From Desulfatibacillum aliphaticivorans DSM 15576 (lineage in GTDB: Bacteria > Desulfobacterota > Desulfobacteria > Desulfobacterales > Desulfatibacillaceae), in contig NZ_AUCT01000032.1 in NCBI RefSeq assembly GCF_000429905.1, positions 15,511 to 79,510 on the forward strand: a stretch of DNA of 64,000 nucleotides, read 5' to 3'. The notes below the pieces were generated by a model, which did not search any database, was not told the origin of the DNA, and saw nothing but the letters and a program-made list of their open reading frames with translations. A program made the position numbers and the translations under genes. Shown here piece by piece: positions 8,583-15,781 of this stretch (the first letter of the stretch is position 1; each line of letters starts with the position of its first letter).

Positions 8583-9969
8583 TCAGGCTCCTCCTTCCGG
8601 TTCCGCCCCCAGGTCTCGGGTGGCGGCCCTGCTCAACGCATCCGGTCCTTTGGAGAACGTCCTTGTCAAAGGGTGGGTGCGTACGGTTCGCGACCAAAAG
8701 GGATTCGCCTTTTTGGAAATCAACGACGGCTCTTGCCTGAAAAACCTGCAAGTCATCGCCGAAGGAGGCGACGGCCCTTATGAAACGGCCGTGTCGCTAA
8801 CCACGGGATGCTCCGTGCAGGTTTCCGGGCGCCTGGCCGCCTCGCCGGGCAAGGGACAGGATTGGGAGTTGAAAGCCGGGGAAATCCTCCTGATCGGAGA
8901 CTGTCCGGAGAGCTTCCCCCTGCAAAAGAAAAGGCATTCGGACGAGTTTCTCCGCACCATCGCCCATTTGAGGCCCCGTACAAACAAGTTCGGCGCTCTG
9001 TTTCGCATACGTTCCTCCATGGCCCTGGCCGTGCATAATTTTTTTGCGGACCGCGGTTTTGTCTATATTCAGACGCCCATTATCACGGGCAGCGACTGCG
9101 AGGGCGCAGGGGAAATGTTCACCCTGACCACCCAGGCAAAGGGCGAAACCTTGGCCCCGGAAAAGGATTTTTTCGGCAAGCCGGCCTATCTTACCGTGTC
9201 CGGTCAGTTGGAGGCCGAGATGTACGCCCTGGCCCTGGGCGCCGTATACACCTTCGGCCCCACCTTCCGGGCGGAAAACTCCAACACCAGCAGGCACGCC
9301 GCCGAGTTTTGGATGATTGAGCCGGAAGCGGCCTTCGCCGACCTGAACGACAACATGGCCCTGGGCGAGGAGCTTGTGCGCCATCTGGCCTCCCATGCTT
9401 TGGAAAAATGCTCCCAGGACGTGGACTTGTTCGCCCGCTTTGTGGACAAGACCCTGTCCCAAACCCTGGACAACATCATCAATAACGACTTCGTCCGCAT
9501 GACCTACATGGAAGCGGTGGAAGCCCTGCAGAAATCCGACAGGAAATTCCAATACCAGCCCATGTGGGGCAAGGATCTGCAGACCGAGCACGAGCGCTAT
9601 ATCACGGAGGAGTACTGCAAAAAGCCCGTGATCGTTTATGACTATCCGGCTTCCATCAAACCCTTTTACATGCGCATGAACCCGGACGGCAAAACCGTGG
9701 CTGCCATGGATGTGCTGGTGCCTCGGATCGGCGAGATCATTGGCGGCAGCCAGCGTGAGGAAAGGCTGGACATGCTCGAAGCCCGAATTAAGGAAATGGG
9801 CTTGAGCGAAGAGGAGTATTGGTGGTATCTGGATTCCCGGAGGTTCGGCACGGCGCCCCACAGCGGCTTCGGCATGGGCTTTGAGCGGGTCTTGATGATG
9901 GTCACCGGCGTTTCCAATATCAGGGACGTCATTCCTTTTCCGCGGACGCCGGGCAACGTGGAATTTTAA
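8575..9969 (+). CDS. asnS: Asparaginyl-tRNA synthetase
   Basis: Charges tRNA-Asn with asparagine using ATP (class II synthetase, cytoplasm). At 464 residues it has the normal length. An N-terminal OB-fold anticodon-binding domain is visible (VLVKGWVRTVRDQKGFAFLEINDG, about 24-47). The class II core follows with FLRTIAHLRPRTNKFGALFRIRS, motif 2 FGPTFRAENSNTSRH (about 225-239), and motif 3 GFGMGFERVLMMV near the C-terminus. The SGQLEAEMYA and FWMIEPEAAFADL segments favour AsnRS over AspRS. It is translationally coupled to the upstream TPR gene. Confidence 0.95.
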   Translation: MANQAPPSGSAPRSRVAALLNASGPLENVLVKGWVRTVRDQKGFAFLEINDGSCLKNLQVIAEGGDGPYETAVSLTTGCSVQVSGRLAASPGKGQDWELKAGEILLIGDCPESFPLQKKRHSDEFLRTIAHLRPRTNKFGALFRIRSSMALAVHNFFADRGFVYIQTPIITGSDCEGAGEMFTLTTQAKGETLAPEKDFFGKPAYLTVSGQLEAEMYALALGAVYTFGPTFRAENSNTSRHAAEFWMIEPEAAFADLNDNMALGEELVRHLASHALEKCSQDVDLFARFVDKTLSQTLDNIINNDFVRMTYMEAVEALQKSDRKFQYQPMWGKDLQTEHERYITEEYCKKPVIVYDYPASIKPFYMRMNPDGKTVAAMDVLVPRIGEIIGGSQREERLDMLEARIKEMGLSEEEYWWYLDSRRFGTAPHSGFGMGFERVLMMVTGVSNIRDVIPFPRTPGNVEF

Positions 9970-10042
9970 CAGTCCCCCCTTTTGGGGAGGTTTTTACAGC
10001 AGATACAAGCCCAAACAGGGCTTTAGGAATAATCGGCTTTTC

Positions 10043-10882
10043 ATGGGTTTTATCAAGGAGTACCGGTTCGGCGACGTCCAGGCCTTTGAGACGGGGCGCG
10101 CCTCCCGGGGGAAAACTCCCTCTTTAAGCGCCTTTTCATATCTGGCGGGCGGGGTGATGATTGACACCGGCCCCAAGCACGCCCGCAAGGAAATGCTCCA
10201 GGCGCACCGGCTATATCCGGTCAAGATGATCTGCCTGACGCATCATCATGAGGATCATAGCGGAAACGCTGCAGCCATGCGGGATCTTTGGGGCCTGGAA
10301 ATCCACGGCCATCCTTTGTGCGTGGAAAAAATGGCCAATTCCTTTCCCATTTTGCCGTACCAGAAATACTTTTTCGGCAAGTCGGACCCCGTATCCATGC
10401 AAACCCTGCCCGACCGGATCGACACAGAGAATGTCAGGCTGTATCCTATCCACACCCCGGGCCATAGCAGGGATCACATTTGCTATTACGAGCCCAACCA
10501 AGGGTGGCTTTTTTCCGGGGACATGTATTTGAACGACAAGGTCCGCTACTTTCGCTCGGACGAAAGCCTGGGAGACGAAATCGTCTCTTTGCGCAAAATA
10601 TTGGACCTGGACTTTGACAGCCTGTTTTGCGCCCATAACCCCCAGCCCGTCGGCGGAAAAAAACGCCTGGCCGCTAAGCTGGCCTTCCTGGAGGACGTCT
10701 ACGGAAACGTGGCCGGCCTTCGCAAAAAGGGTATGGGGCCCAAGGGAATCATGCGTAAGCTGGCCATCAAGGAAAGCCTGACCACCAAACTGATCTGCAT
10801 GGGCAATGTAAGCGCCCTGAATATGGTGAAATCCGCTATCGCAGCGGCCGACGCGGGAGGCCCCGAACGCATGGCCTCCTGA
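10043..10882 (+). CDS. Metallo-beta-lactamase fold hydrolase
   Basis: A 279-residue MBL-fold enzyme that probably hydrolyses a thioester, phosphodiester or ester at a di-metal centre. The signature THHHEDHSG (about residues 66-74, the HxHxDH motif with E for x), HTPGHSRDH (about 138-146), FSGDMYL (about 160-166) and CAHNP supply the metal ligands in the usual order. The C-terminal about 70 residues are helical and Lys-rich, as in the lactamase-B plus winged-helix arrangement of LACTB2-type proteins. It starts the 10043-12573 gene set, with 21 bases to the next gene. Substrate unknown. Confidence 0.85.
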   Translation: MGFIKEYRFGDVQAFETGRASRGKTPSLSAFSYLAGGVMIDTGPKHARKEMLQAHRLYPVKMICLTHHHEDHSGNAAAMRDLWGLEIHGHPLCVEKMANSFPILPYQKYFFGKSDPVSMQTLPDRIDTENVRLYPIHTPGHSRDHICYYEPNQGWLFSGDMYLNDKVRYFRSDESLGDEIVSLRKILDLDFDSLFCAHNPQPVGGKKRLAAKLAFLEDVYGNVAGLRKKGMGPKGIMRKLAIKESLTTKLICMGNVSALNMVKSAIAAADAGGPERMAS

Positions 10883-10903
10883 TTTTGATGCAAGGGGGGA
10901 GTC

Positions 10904-11827
10904 ATGAAAGCAGCCGCCGTACAAATGCGCGCCGCCCTGGGCGACGTGGAAGCCAACCTGAAATCCGCTGAAAATCTAGCCAATCAAGCCTTTTCCGCAG
11001 GCGCCGAAATAGTGATCCTGCCGGAATTCTTTCCCACGGCCATGGCCTTTCATCCAAAAATGCTTCAAGCCGCCCGGCCCCTGGACGGAGAGCCCATGGA
11101 ATTGCTCAAAGGCCTGGCCAAGCAAAACAACGGCGTCGCCGGCGGTTCGTTCAACGCCATCCGCCAAGGCGAAGTTTACAACACCTTTGTCCTGGCCTTT
11201 CCGGACGGCTCGATCTTTCTCCATGACAAGGACCAGCCCACCATGTGGGAGAATTGCTATTATATCGGCGGGACGGACGACGGCGTTCTGGACACGCCCC
11301 TGGGGCCTGTGGGCGTCTCCCTGTGCTGGGAGTTCGTCCGGTCCCGCACGGCCAAACGCCTGAGGAACAAAGTACGTCTGATCGTGGGCGGCTCCTGCTG
11401 GTGGGATTTGCCCAAAGTCGCCCTGCCGGGCTTTTCTCCGGCGGTTGGCGCCAGGCTGTTGGAAATCATGCGCCAAAGCCCTCCCAAGATGGCGCGCATG
11501 GTCGGCGCTCCGGTCATCCACGCGGCCCACGCCGGGGACTTCAAAGGAAAGATGCCGCTCATGCCCGGCTTTCCCTACGAAAGCAACCTCCTGGGCCAAG
11601 CCATGATCACGGACGCCCAAGGAAAAATCCTGGCTAAAATGGATCGGGAAGAGGGCTACATCATGGCGGATATTGACCTGGATGAATACGCGGAGCCATC
11701 GGAGGAAATTCCCCAAACTTTTTGGATTCCGGATTTACCCTTGCAAATCAGGGCGGTTTGGGCGTACCAAAATAGGCACGGCCGGAGGTACTACCGGACC
11801 AAAACAAAAAAAGCGTTGGGTTTGTAA
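10904..11827 (+). CDS. Carbon-nitrogen hydrolase (nitrilase superfamily)
   Basis: A 307-residue member of the nitrilase/omega-amidase superfamily, which cleaves non-peptide C-N bonds through a Glu-Lys-Cys triad. The elements are visible: Glu in ILPEFF (about 42), Lys in LHDKDQP (about 109), Cys in VSLCWEF (about 142). The N-terminus KAAAVQMRAALGDVEANL is typical. An insertion of about 50 residues between the Cys motif and the C-terminal LLGQAMITDAQGKILA is longer than in many family members. A ribosome site AAGGGGGGAG is present upstream. The stop codon overlaps the fluC start (TAATG), implying translational coupling. Substrate undetermined. Confidence 0.87.
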   Translation: MKAAAVQMRAALGDVEANLKSAENLANQAFSAGAEIVILPEFFPTAMAFHPKMLQAARPLDGEPMELLKGLAKQNNGVAGGSFNAIRQGEVYNTFVLAFPDGSIFLHDKDQPTMWENCYYIGGTDDGVLDTPLGPVGVSLCWEFVRSRTAKRLRNKVRLIVGGSCWWDLPKVALPGFSPAVGARLLEIMRQSPPKMARMVGAPVIHAAHAGDFKGKMPLMPGFPYESNLLGQAMITDAQGKILAKMDREEGYIMADIDLDEYAEPSEEIPQTFWIPDLPLQIRAVWAYQNRHGRRYYRTKTKKALGL

Positions 11828-12216
11828 TGGATACAGGAGCAGTAAAGCTATTGGTTATAGGCGCGGGCGGCTTTATCGGCGCTATCACGCGCTATTTGGT
11901 GGGCGGCTGGGTCCACAGGATTTTTCCCGGCTCCACCTTTCCTTTGGGCACCATGACCGTCAACCTGGCCGGGTGCTTTCTCATCGGCCTGGGTTGGGGC
12001 CTCATTGAAACCCGGGGGCTCTTCTCCCCCAACGTCCGGGCTTTGCTCCTGGTGGGCTTTTTGGGCAGCCTCACCACCTTTTCCACTTTCGGCTACGAAA
12101 CCTTTCAACTGGCCCGCAACGGCCAGACGGTCTGGTCCATCCTGAACATCACCCTGAGCCTGGTTTTAGGCCTCATGGCGGTCATCGGCGGCAACGCCGC
12201 TTCCCGGCTGATCTGA
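11827..12216 (+). CDS. fluC: Fluoride channel Fluc/CrcB
   Basis: A 129-residue four-helix membrane protein that exports fluoride as a dual-topology dimer in the inner membrane. The family signatures GGFIGAITRYLVG, GTMTVNLAGCFLIG and GFLGSLTTFSTFGYE are all present in the right order, including the Asn and the Phe/Thr-rich pore segment. The length is normal. The start overlaps the nitrilase stop, and a DUF190 gene follows after 12 bases, a known association. I looked for a fluoride riboswitch in the leader of this operon and did not recognise one. Confidence 0.93.
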   Translation: MDTGAVKLLVIGAGGFIGAITRYLVGGWVHRIFPGSTFPLGTMTVNLAGCFLIGLGWGLIETRGLFSPNVRALLLVGFLGSLTTFSTFGYETFQLARNGQTVWSILNITLSLVLGLMAVIGGNAASRLI

Positions 12217-12228
12217 TAAGGAGGAAAC

Positions 12229-12573
12229 ATGCGCTATCCCAAAGACGGCAAACTGCTTCGGATTTTTTTGGGCGAAACCGTACAGCATAAAGGCGTCCCC
12301 CTCCACGAATGGATCGTCAAAAAAGCCCGTAAGGAAGGCCTGGCAGGCGCCACCGTGGTTAAGGGCATTCTGGGCTACGGCGCCAACAGCGTCATCCACA
12401 CCGCCAAGGTGCTGCGCCTTTCCGAAGACCTGCCCGTGGTGGTGGAAATCGTGGACGAGGCCGACAAAATCGAGGCCTTCCTCAACACAATTGACGAGGT
12501 CATTAACGAGGGCATGGCCACGGTCCAAAACGCCCAGATCGTCTTTTATCGGTCCAACAAAAGCAAAGGCTGA
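12229..12573 (+). CDS. DUF190 family protein
   Basis: A 114-residue PII-like protein. The core GKLLRIFLGETVQHKGVPLHEWIVKKARKEGLAGATVVKGILGYG pattern (read in segments) is the classical DUF190 layout: a small ferredoxin-like fold often found next to crcB/fluC. A strong ribosome site (AAGGAGGAAAC) precedes the ATG. The neighbourhood suggests a regulatory or accessory role with the fluoride channel, but no mechanism is established for the family as far as I know. Confidence 0.88.
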   Translation: MRYPKDGKLLRIFLGETVQHKGVPLHEWIVKKARKEGLAGATVVKGILGYGANSVIHTAKVLRLSEDLPVVVEIVDEADKIEAFLNTIDEVINEGMATVQNAQIVFYRSNKSKG

Positions 12574-12635
12574 TTCGCGTCCATCATTCCAGGCGCGAAG
12601 CATTAGGCGGCGACACGAAAAGACTCCTTTGAATA

Positions 12636-12674
12636 TTTTCAACAATTGTTGAAAACTGCATATTTGTTGAAAAC
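12636..12674. promoter_or_regulatory. Palindromic operator candidate with an extra half-site
   Basis: TTTTCAACAATTGTTGAAAA (12636-12655) is a perfect 20-base palindrome. Its right half TTGTTGAAAAC occurs again at 12664-12674, giving a direct repeat 18 bases apart. It lies in the 346-base space before the penicillin-acylase gene, which otherwise shows no gene I accept. A dimeric repressor or activator site is the simplest reading. Confidence 0.5.
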
Positions 12675-12919
12675 CTGGATTTGCTGCGCCCACTGTCGAA
12701 TTCCGTGAAAAACTCCGCTTTAAACTCCAAGAATGGAATTTGATCCGTCAATATTCAGTTTGCCAGCAATAATGCAACGGTGTTATAAGAAAATGGTCGT
12801 TTTTTTGCAGGACTCGCCGACATTTTATCCTGTTAGATCTGCTTTTTCGCCTGCCGGGAGCGCGGCCCCCAAGGTGAAATCCGTTTCAATCAAGCATCAC
12901 AGTCAAGGGGGATGCACAC

Positions 12920-15088
12920 ATGAAAATACGTATTAAAGGCAATTATCCTCAGGGATTGGAAATCACAAGAGGGGAACGGGGAGTTCCTCACGTCAAGGCC
13001 AGGGACATGGCCGGAGTGTTGTGGGGCATGGGCTATTGCCACGCCATGGACAGGGGGCTGCAAATGCTGATCATGCGCATCCTGGGGCAGGGGCGCGGTT
13101 GCGAATGCCTGGACGACTCCGACGAAATGCTGGAAGTGGACCGTTTTTTTCGCCGACTGAACTGGGGCGGGCGTCTTAAAGAGCAGTGGAACCTGCTGAA
13201 CGCCGAAGAACAAGGGCTGCTGACCGCCTATTGCGACGGCGTAAATGCCTACCTGAGCCGCAAAAGGCCGTTGGAATGCAGGCTGGTGGGATACAAGCCC
13301 GAAGCCTGGATTCCGGAAGATACCCTCATGATCTGTCGCATGGTGGGATACTTGACCTTGGCCCAGTCCCAGGGCGAGGTGGAACGGCTGTTTATAGAAA
13401 TGGTCCAGGCCGGCGTGGACAGCGATCTTTTGGCCTCCCTGTTTCCGGTGGAGGCGGAGGAAATCGACCGGGACCTCCTGTCCAAAATCAAGCTGGGGGA
13501 GAAGCTCGTTCCCGAAGCCCTCAAGTGGCTTAGCCCGGTTCCCAGGGCCATGGCGTCCAACAACTGGGTGATTTCCGGGTTCAAGACAGCCACGGGAAAC
13601 GCCATGCTTTGCAACGACCCCCACCTGGAGGTCAACAGGCTGCCCAACGTCTGGTACGAAACCACCTGCCAGTGGGGAAATCAGTACGCCATGGGCGCCA
13701 ACATGCCCGGGCTTCCCGGAATTGTCATCGGCCGGAATCACAACCTTTCCTGGGGCGCCACCTATCCTTTCATGGACAACATTGATTCCTGGATCGAGGA
13801 ATGCAAAGACGGCAAGCACCGGCGCGGGGACGAGTGGATGGACTTCACCGTGCGCAGGGAAGTGATCAAACGCAAGAAGCACGATCCCCTGGAACTGACC
13901 TTTTACGAAAACGATCACGGCGTGCTGGAAGGCGATCCCAACCAGGAGGGCTTTTACCTTACCACCTGTTGGGGGCCGTCCTTAAGCGGCGCCAACTCGG
14001 TCCGGGCCATCCTTAAGGTGACCAAGTCCGCCACGGTGGAGCAGGGCATGGAGGCCTTGGGCAAGCTGGAGGTGGCGTTCAACTTTGTGTTCGCCGACAA
14101 CAAGGGAAACATCGGCTACCAGATGACCGGCCTGTATCCTTTGCGCAAGGAAGGCGTGAACGGATTCCTGCCTATGCCCGGCTGGGACCCGGAATACGAC
14201 TGGAAAGGATTTGCCGATCCCAAGGACCTTCCCCGGGAGTACAATCCCGAATGCGGTTATATTGTCACCGCCAACCAGGATCAGAACCATCAGGGAGTCC
14301 TGGATCCCGCCAATATGCCCATGGGCGACTACCGGGCGCGGAGAATCTCCCAATTACTGGAAGAGCGGGGAAATCACGATTTTCACTCCACCAGGGCCAT
14401 CCAGATGGACACATATTCCATTCAGGCCAGGGAGTTTCTGGACATACTCCTGCCTGCAGCGCCGGATTCCCGGGGCAAGTCGGTTTTGGAATCGTGGGAT
14501 TGCGAATATGATTTCGACTCCCAGGCTGCGCCTTTCTTTGAAGCCTTTTATTCCGAGCTTCGCAAAAAGGTTTTCGGCGAGGCGGGAATCGGCGTGGACA
14601 TTATGGTGCATTTGGAGCAGGAAACCGGGGTGTTCATTGATTTCTACCAGAACTTCGACCGCATGATGACGGACGAAAACTCCCCCTGGTACAAGGACTT
14701 CACCCGGGAGCAGGCCTTCGCCGCCGCCCTGGCCAAGGCCGAGGAAGGATACGATTGGAACAAAACCTGGAAGGACGTCAATAAGGCTATGTTGACGAAT
14801 ATTTTCTTCGGAGGAAAAACTCCCGCCTACCTGGGTTTCGACTACGGGCCAATTCCGCTAAGAGGAGGCCGGGCCACGCCTCATCAGGGCCAGATTTACA
14901 ACAGCGGCGGCCGCCAGACCACGTTTTCCCCTTCCTTCCGCATGATCACCGACATGGGGGAAACGGTCCTCTACACCTGCATCGCAGGCGGGACAAGCGA
15001 TCGGCGCTTCTCGAAATTCTACAAGGACGGCGTGGCCGACTGGCTGGAAGGCAAGTTTAAAAAATTGGAAGGCCAGCTGTCTGAATAA
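12920..15088 (+). CDS. Penicillin acylase family (Ntn) amidohydrolase
   Basis: A 722-residue precursor of the penicillin G acylase/AHL acylase family, which cleaves amides such as penicillins or acyl-homoserine lactones after self-cleavage into alpha and beta chains. The N-terminal region GERGVPHVKARDMAGVLWGMGYCHAMDR is the family start. The predicted nucleophile is the Ser of MASNNWVISG (about residue 213), which becomes the beta-chain N-terminus after the spacer peptide is removed. Further family blocks are NDPHLEVNRLPNVWYE and GLPGIVIGRNHNLSWGATY. No signal peptide is seen, unlike most relatives, which are periplasmic. A spaced palindrome lies upstream (12636-12674) and a strong hairpin downstream. 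Substrate unknown. Confidence 0.88.
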   Translation: MKIRIKGNYPQGLEITRGERGVPHVKARDMAGVLWGMGYCHAMDRGLQMLIMRILGQGRGCECLDDSDEMLEVDRFFRRLNWGGRLKEQWNLLNAEEQGLLTAYCDGVNAYLSRKRPLECRLVGYKPEAWIPEDTLMICRMVGYLTLAQSQGEVERLFIEMVQAGVDSDLLASLFPVEAEEIDRDLLSKIKLGEKLVPEALKWLSPVPRAMASNNWVISGFKTATGNAMLCNDPHLEVNRLPNVWYETTCQWGNQYAMGANMPGLPGIVIGRNHNLSWGATYPFMDNIDSWIEECKDGKHRRGDEWMDFTVRREVIKRKKHDPLELTFYENDHGVLEGDPNQEGFYLTTCWGPSLSGANSVRAILKVTKSATVEQGMEALGKLEVAFNFVFADNKGNIGYQMTGLYPLRKEGVNGFLPMPGWDPEYDWKGFADPKDLPREYNPECGYIVTANQDQNHQGVLDPANMPMGDYRARRISQLLEERGNHDFHSTRAIQMDTYSIQAREFLDILLPAAPDSRGKSVLESWDCEYDFDSQAAPFFEAFYSELRKKVFGEAGIGVDIMVHLEQETGVFIDFYQNFDRMMTDENSPWYKDFTREQAFAAALAKAEEGYDWNKTWKDVNKAMLTNIFFGGKTPAYLGFDYGPIPLRGGRATPHQGQIYNSGGRQTTFSPSFRMITDMGETVLYTCIAGGTSDRRFSKFYKDGVADWLEGKFKKLEGQLSE

Positions 15089-15100
15089 ACTGCCAACATC

Positions 15101-15128
15101 GCGGCGGGCTGTCTTGCCAGCCCGCCGC
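15101..15128 (+). terminator. Hairpin after the acylase gene
   Basis: GCGGCGGGCTG (15101-15111) and CAGCCCGCCGC (15118-15128) form a perfect 11-base-pair stem with a 6-base loop. There is no clear U-run, so termination may be inefficient, but the position 12 bases after the stop codon suits a 3' end. Confidence 0.55.
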
Positions 15129-15146
15129 ATGCAAGATTTCAGGGAG

Positions 15147-15384
15147 CAAGCCTAAAAAATTCCACAAACAGAAGCCCGAAGAAAACGCCGAGTTCCAAAT
15201 CTTTCCGTCCCCAGGCGTCTGCTACTATTCCGTCATCGAGCAAATGGGCCTGAACCGCGCCCCTTTGCCTTGCTTCGTCGGCAAATCCGAAGAATCCGCC
15301 ATGTACCAATCCCTCTGGCAGGCTATGAAACAATCACTTGCAAAGTTTCTAAAATTTTGTTTTCATATCATATATCGATTTTAA
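15147..15384 (+). pseudogene. Remnant of a protein-coding gene (C-terminal fragment)
   Basis: One plus-strand frame stays open from about 15147 to the stop at 15382-15384 with codon use like the resident genes. It reads KFHKQKPEENAEFQIFPSPG, then YYSVIEQMGLNRAPLPCF and SEESAMYQSLWQAM. It has no start codon in a plausible place and no ribosome site, and its front abuts the acylase hairpin. It is best seen as the tail of a deleted gene. The closing pattern faintly recalls the end of ParA-like ATPases, but I cannot support a family. It sits directly before the toxin-antitoxin pair, so the deletion may date from that insertion. Confidence 0.4.
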
Positions 15385-15440
15385 AAAAACTGTTTCGGTT
15401 ATCGCTTGTTTTGGCTGTGCAAGATAAGGTTGCCTATTTG

Positions 15441-15481
15441 GGAACTATTTTATTGACACAATACAAGGAACTATTTTATTG
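15441..15481. promoter_or_regulatory. Duplicated 15-base operator candidate before higB
   Basis: GGAACTATTTTATTG occurs at 15441-15455 and again at 15467-15481, a 26-base period. The first copy runs into a TTGACA (15453-15458) and the second ends on the G of the higB GTG start codon. This layout suits autorepression by the HTH domain of the adjacent antitoxin. The exact transcription start is not clear from the -10 region. Confidence 0.55.
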
Positions 15482-15780
15482 TGCATGTGATATCCAGGAG
15501 GACCCTCAGAGTCTTTTATGAGCAGCCCGGGCGCCAGGACGCTCAGAAGGCTTTGGACTCTTGGTATTATGAAGCTATGCATGCGAGTTGGAGTTCTTCC
15601 GCCGATATCAAAGCGCAATACCGCTCTGCGAGCATATTGAAGAGCGGGAGAGTGGTTTTTAATATCGCAGGAAACAAATATCGCCTGATAGTAACTATCA
15701 ACTATGAATATCAAAAAGTCTTTGTGCGATTTGTCGGAACGCACAAGCAATATGATAGGATAAATGCAGAGACGGTGTAA
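15481..15780 (+). CDS. higB: HigB-type toxin (RelE/HigB fold mRNA interferase)
   Basis: A 99-residue protein from GTG 15481, beginning MHVISRRTLRVFYEQ, the standard N-terminus of the HigB branch. The conserved blocks ADIKAQYRSASIL, RVVFNIAGNKYRLIV and FVRFVGTHKQYDRI follow. Members cleave mRNA on the ribosome. The start was fixed by family alignment from memory; a GGAGG a few codons inside the gene has no in-frame start after it. The antitoxin gene begins 1 base after the stop. The toxin-first order is typical for higBA. Confidence 0.88.
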   Translation: MHVISRRTLRVFYEQPGRQDAQKALDSWYYEAMHASWSSSADIKAQYRSASILKSGRVVFNIAGNKYRLIVTINYEYQKVFVRFVGTHKQYDRINAETV

Positions 15781-15781
15781 T

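Noticed and set aside
8797..9861. Minus-strand frame of 354 residues over asnS
   Set aside because: Shadow of asnS with low-complexity Gly/His composition.
11600..12230. Fluoride riboswitch before fluC
   Set aside because: fluC overlaps the upstream stop codon (TAATG), leaving no leader, and no crcB-motif pattern was recognised at the operon start (9970-10042) either.
12733..12936. 67-residue frame before the acylase gene
   Set aside because: No ribosome site, overlaps the acylase start, and the composition does not resemble a resident gene.
12890..13918. Minus-strand frame of 342 residues over the acylase gene
   Set aside because: Shadow of the acylase, with no family pattern and no ribosome site.
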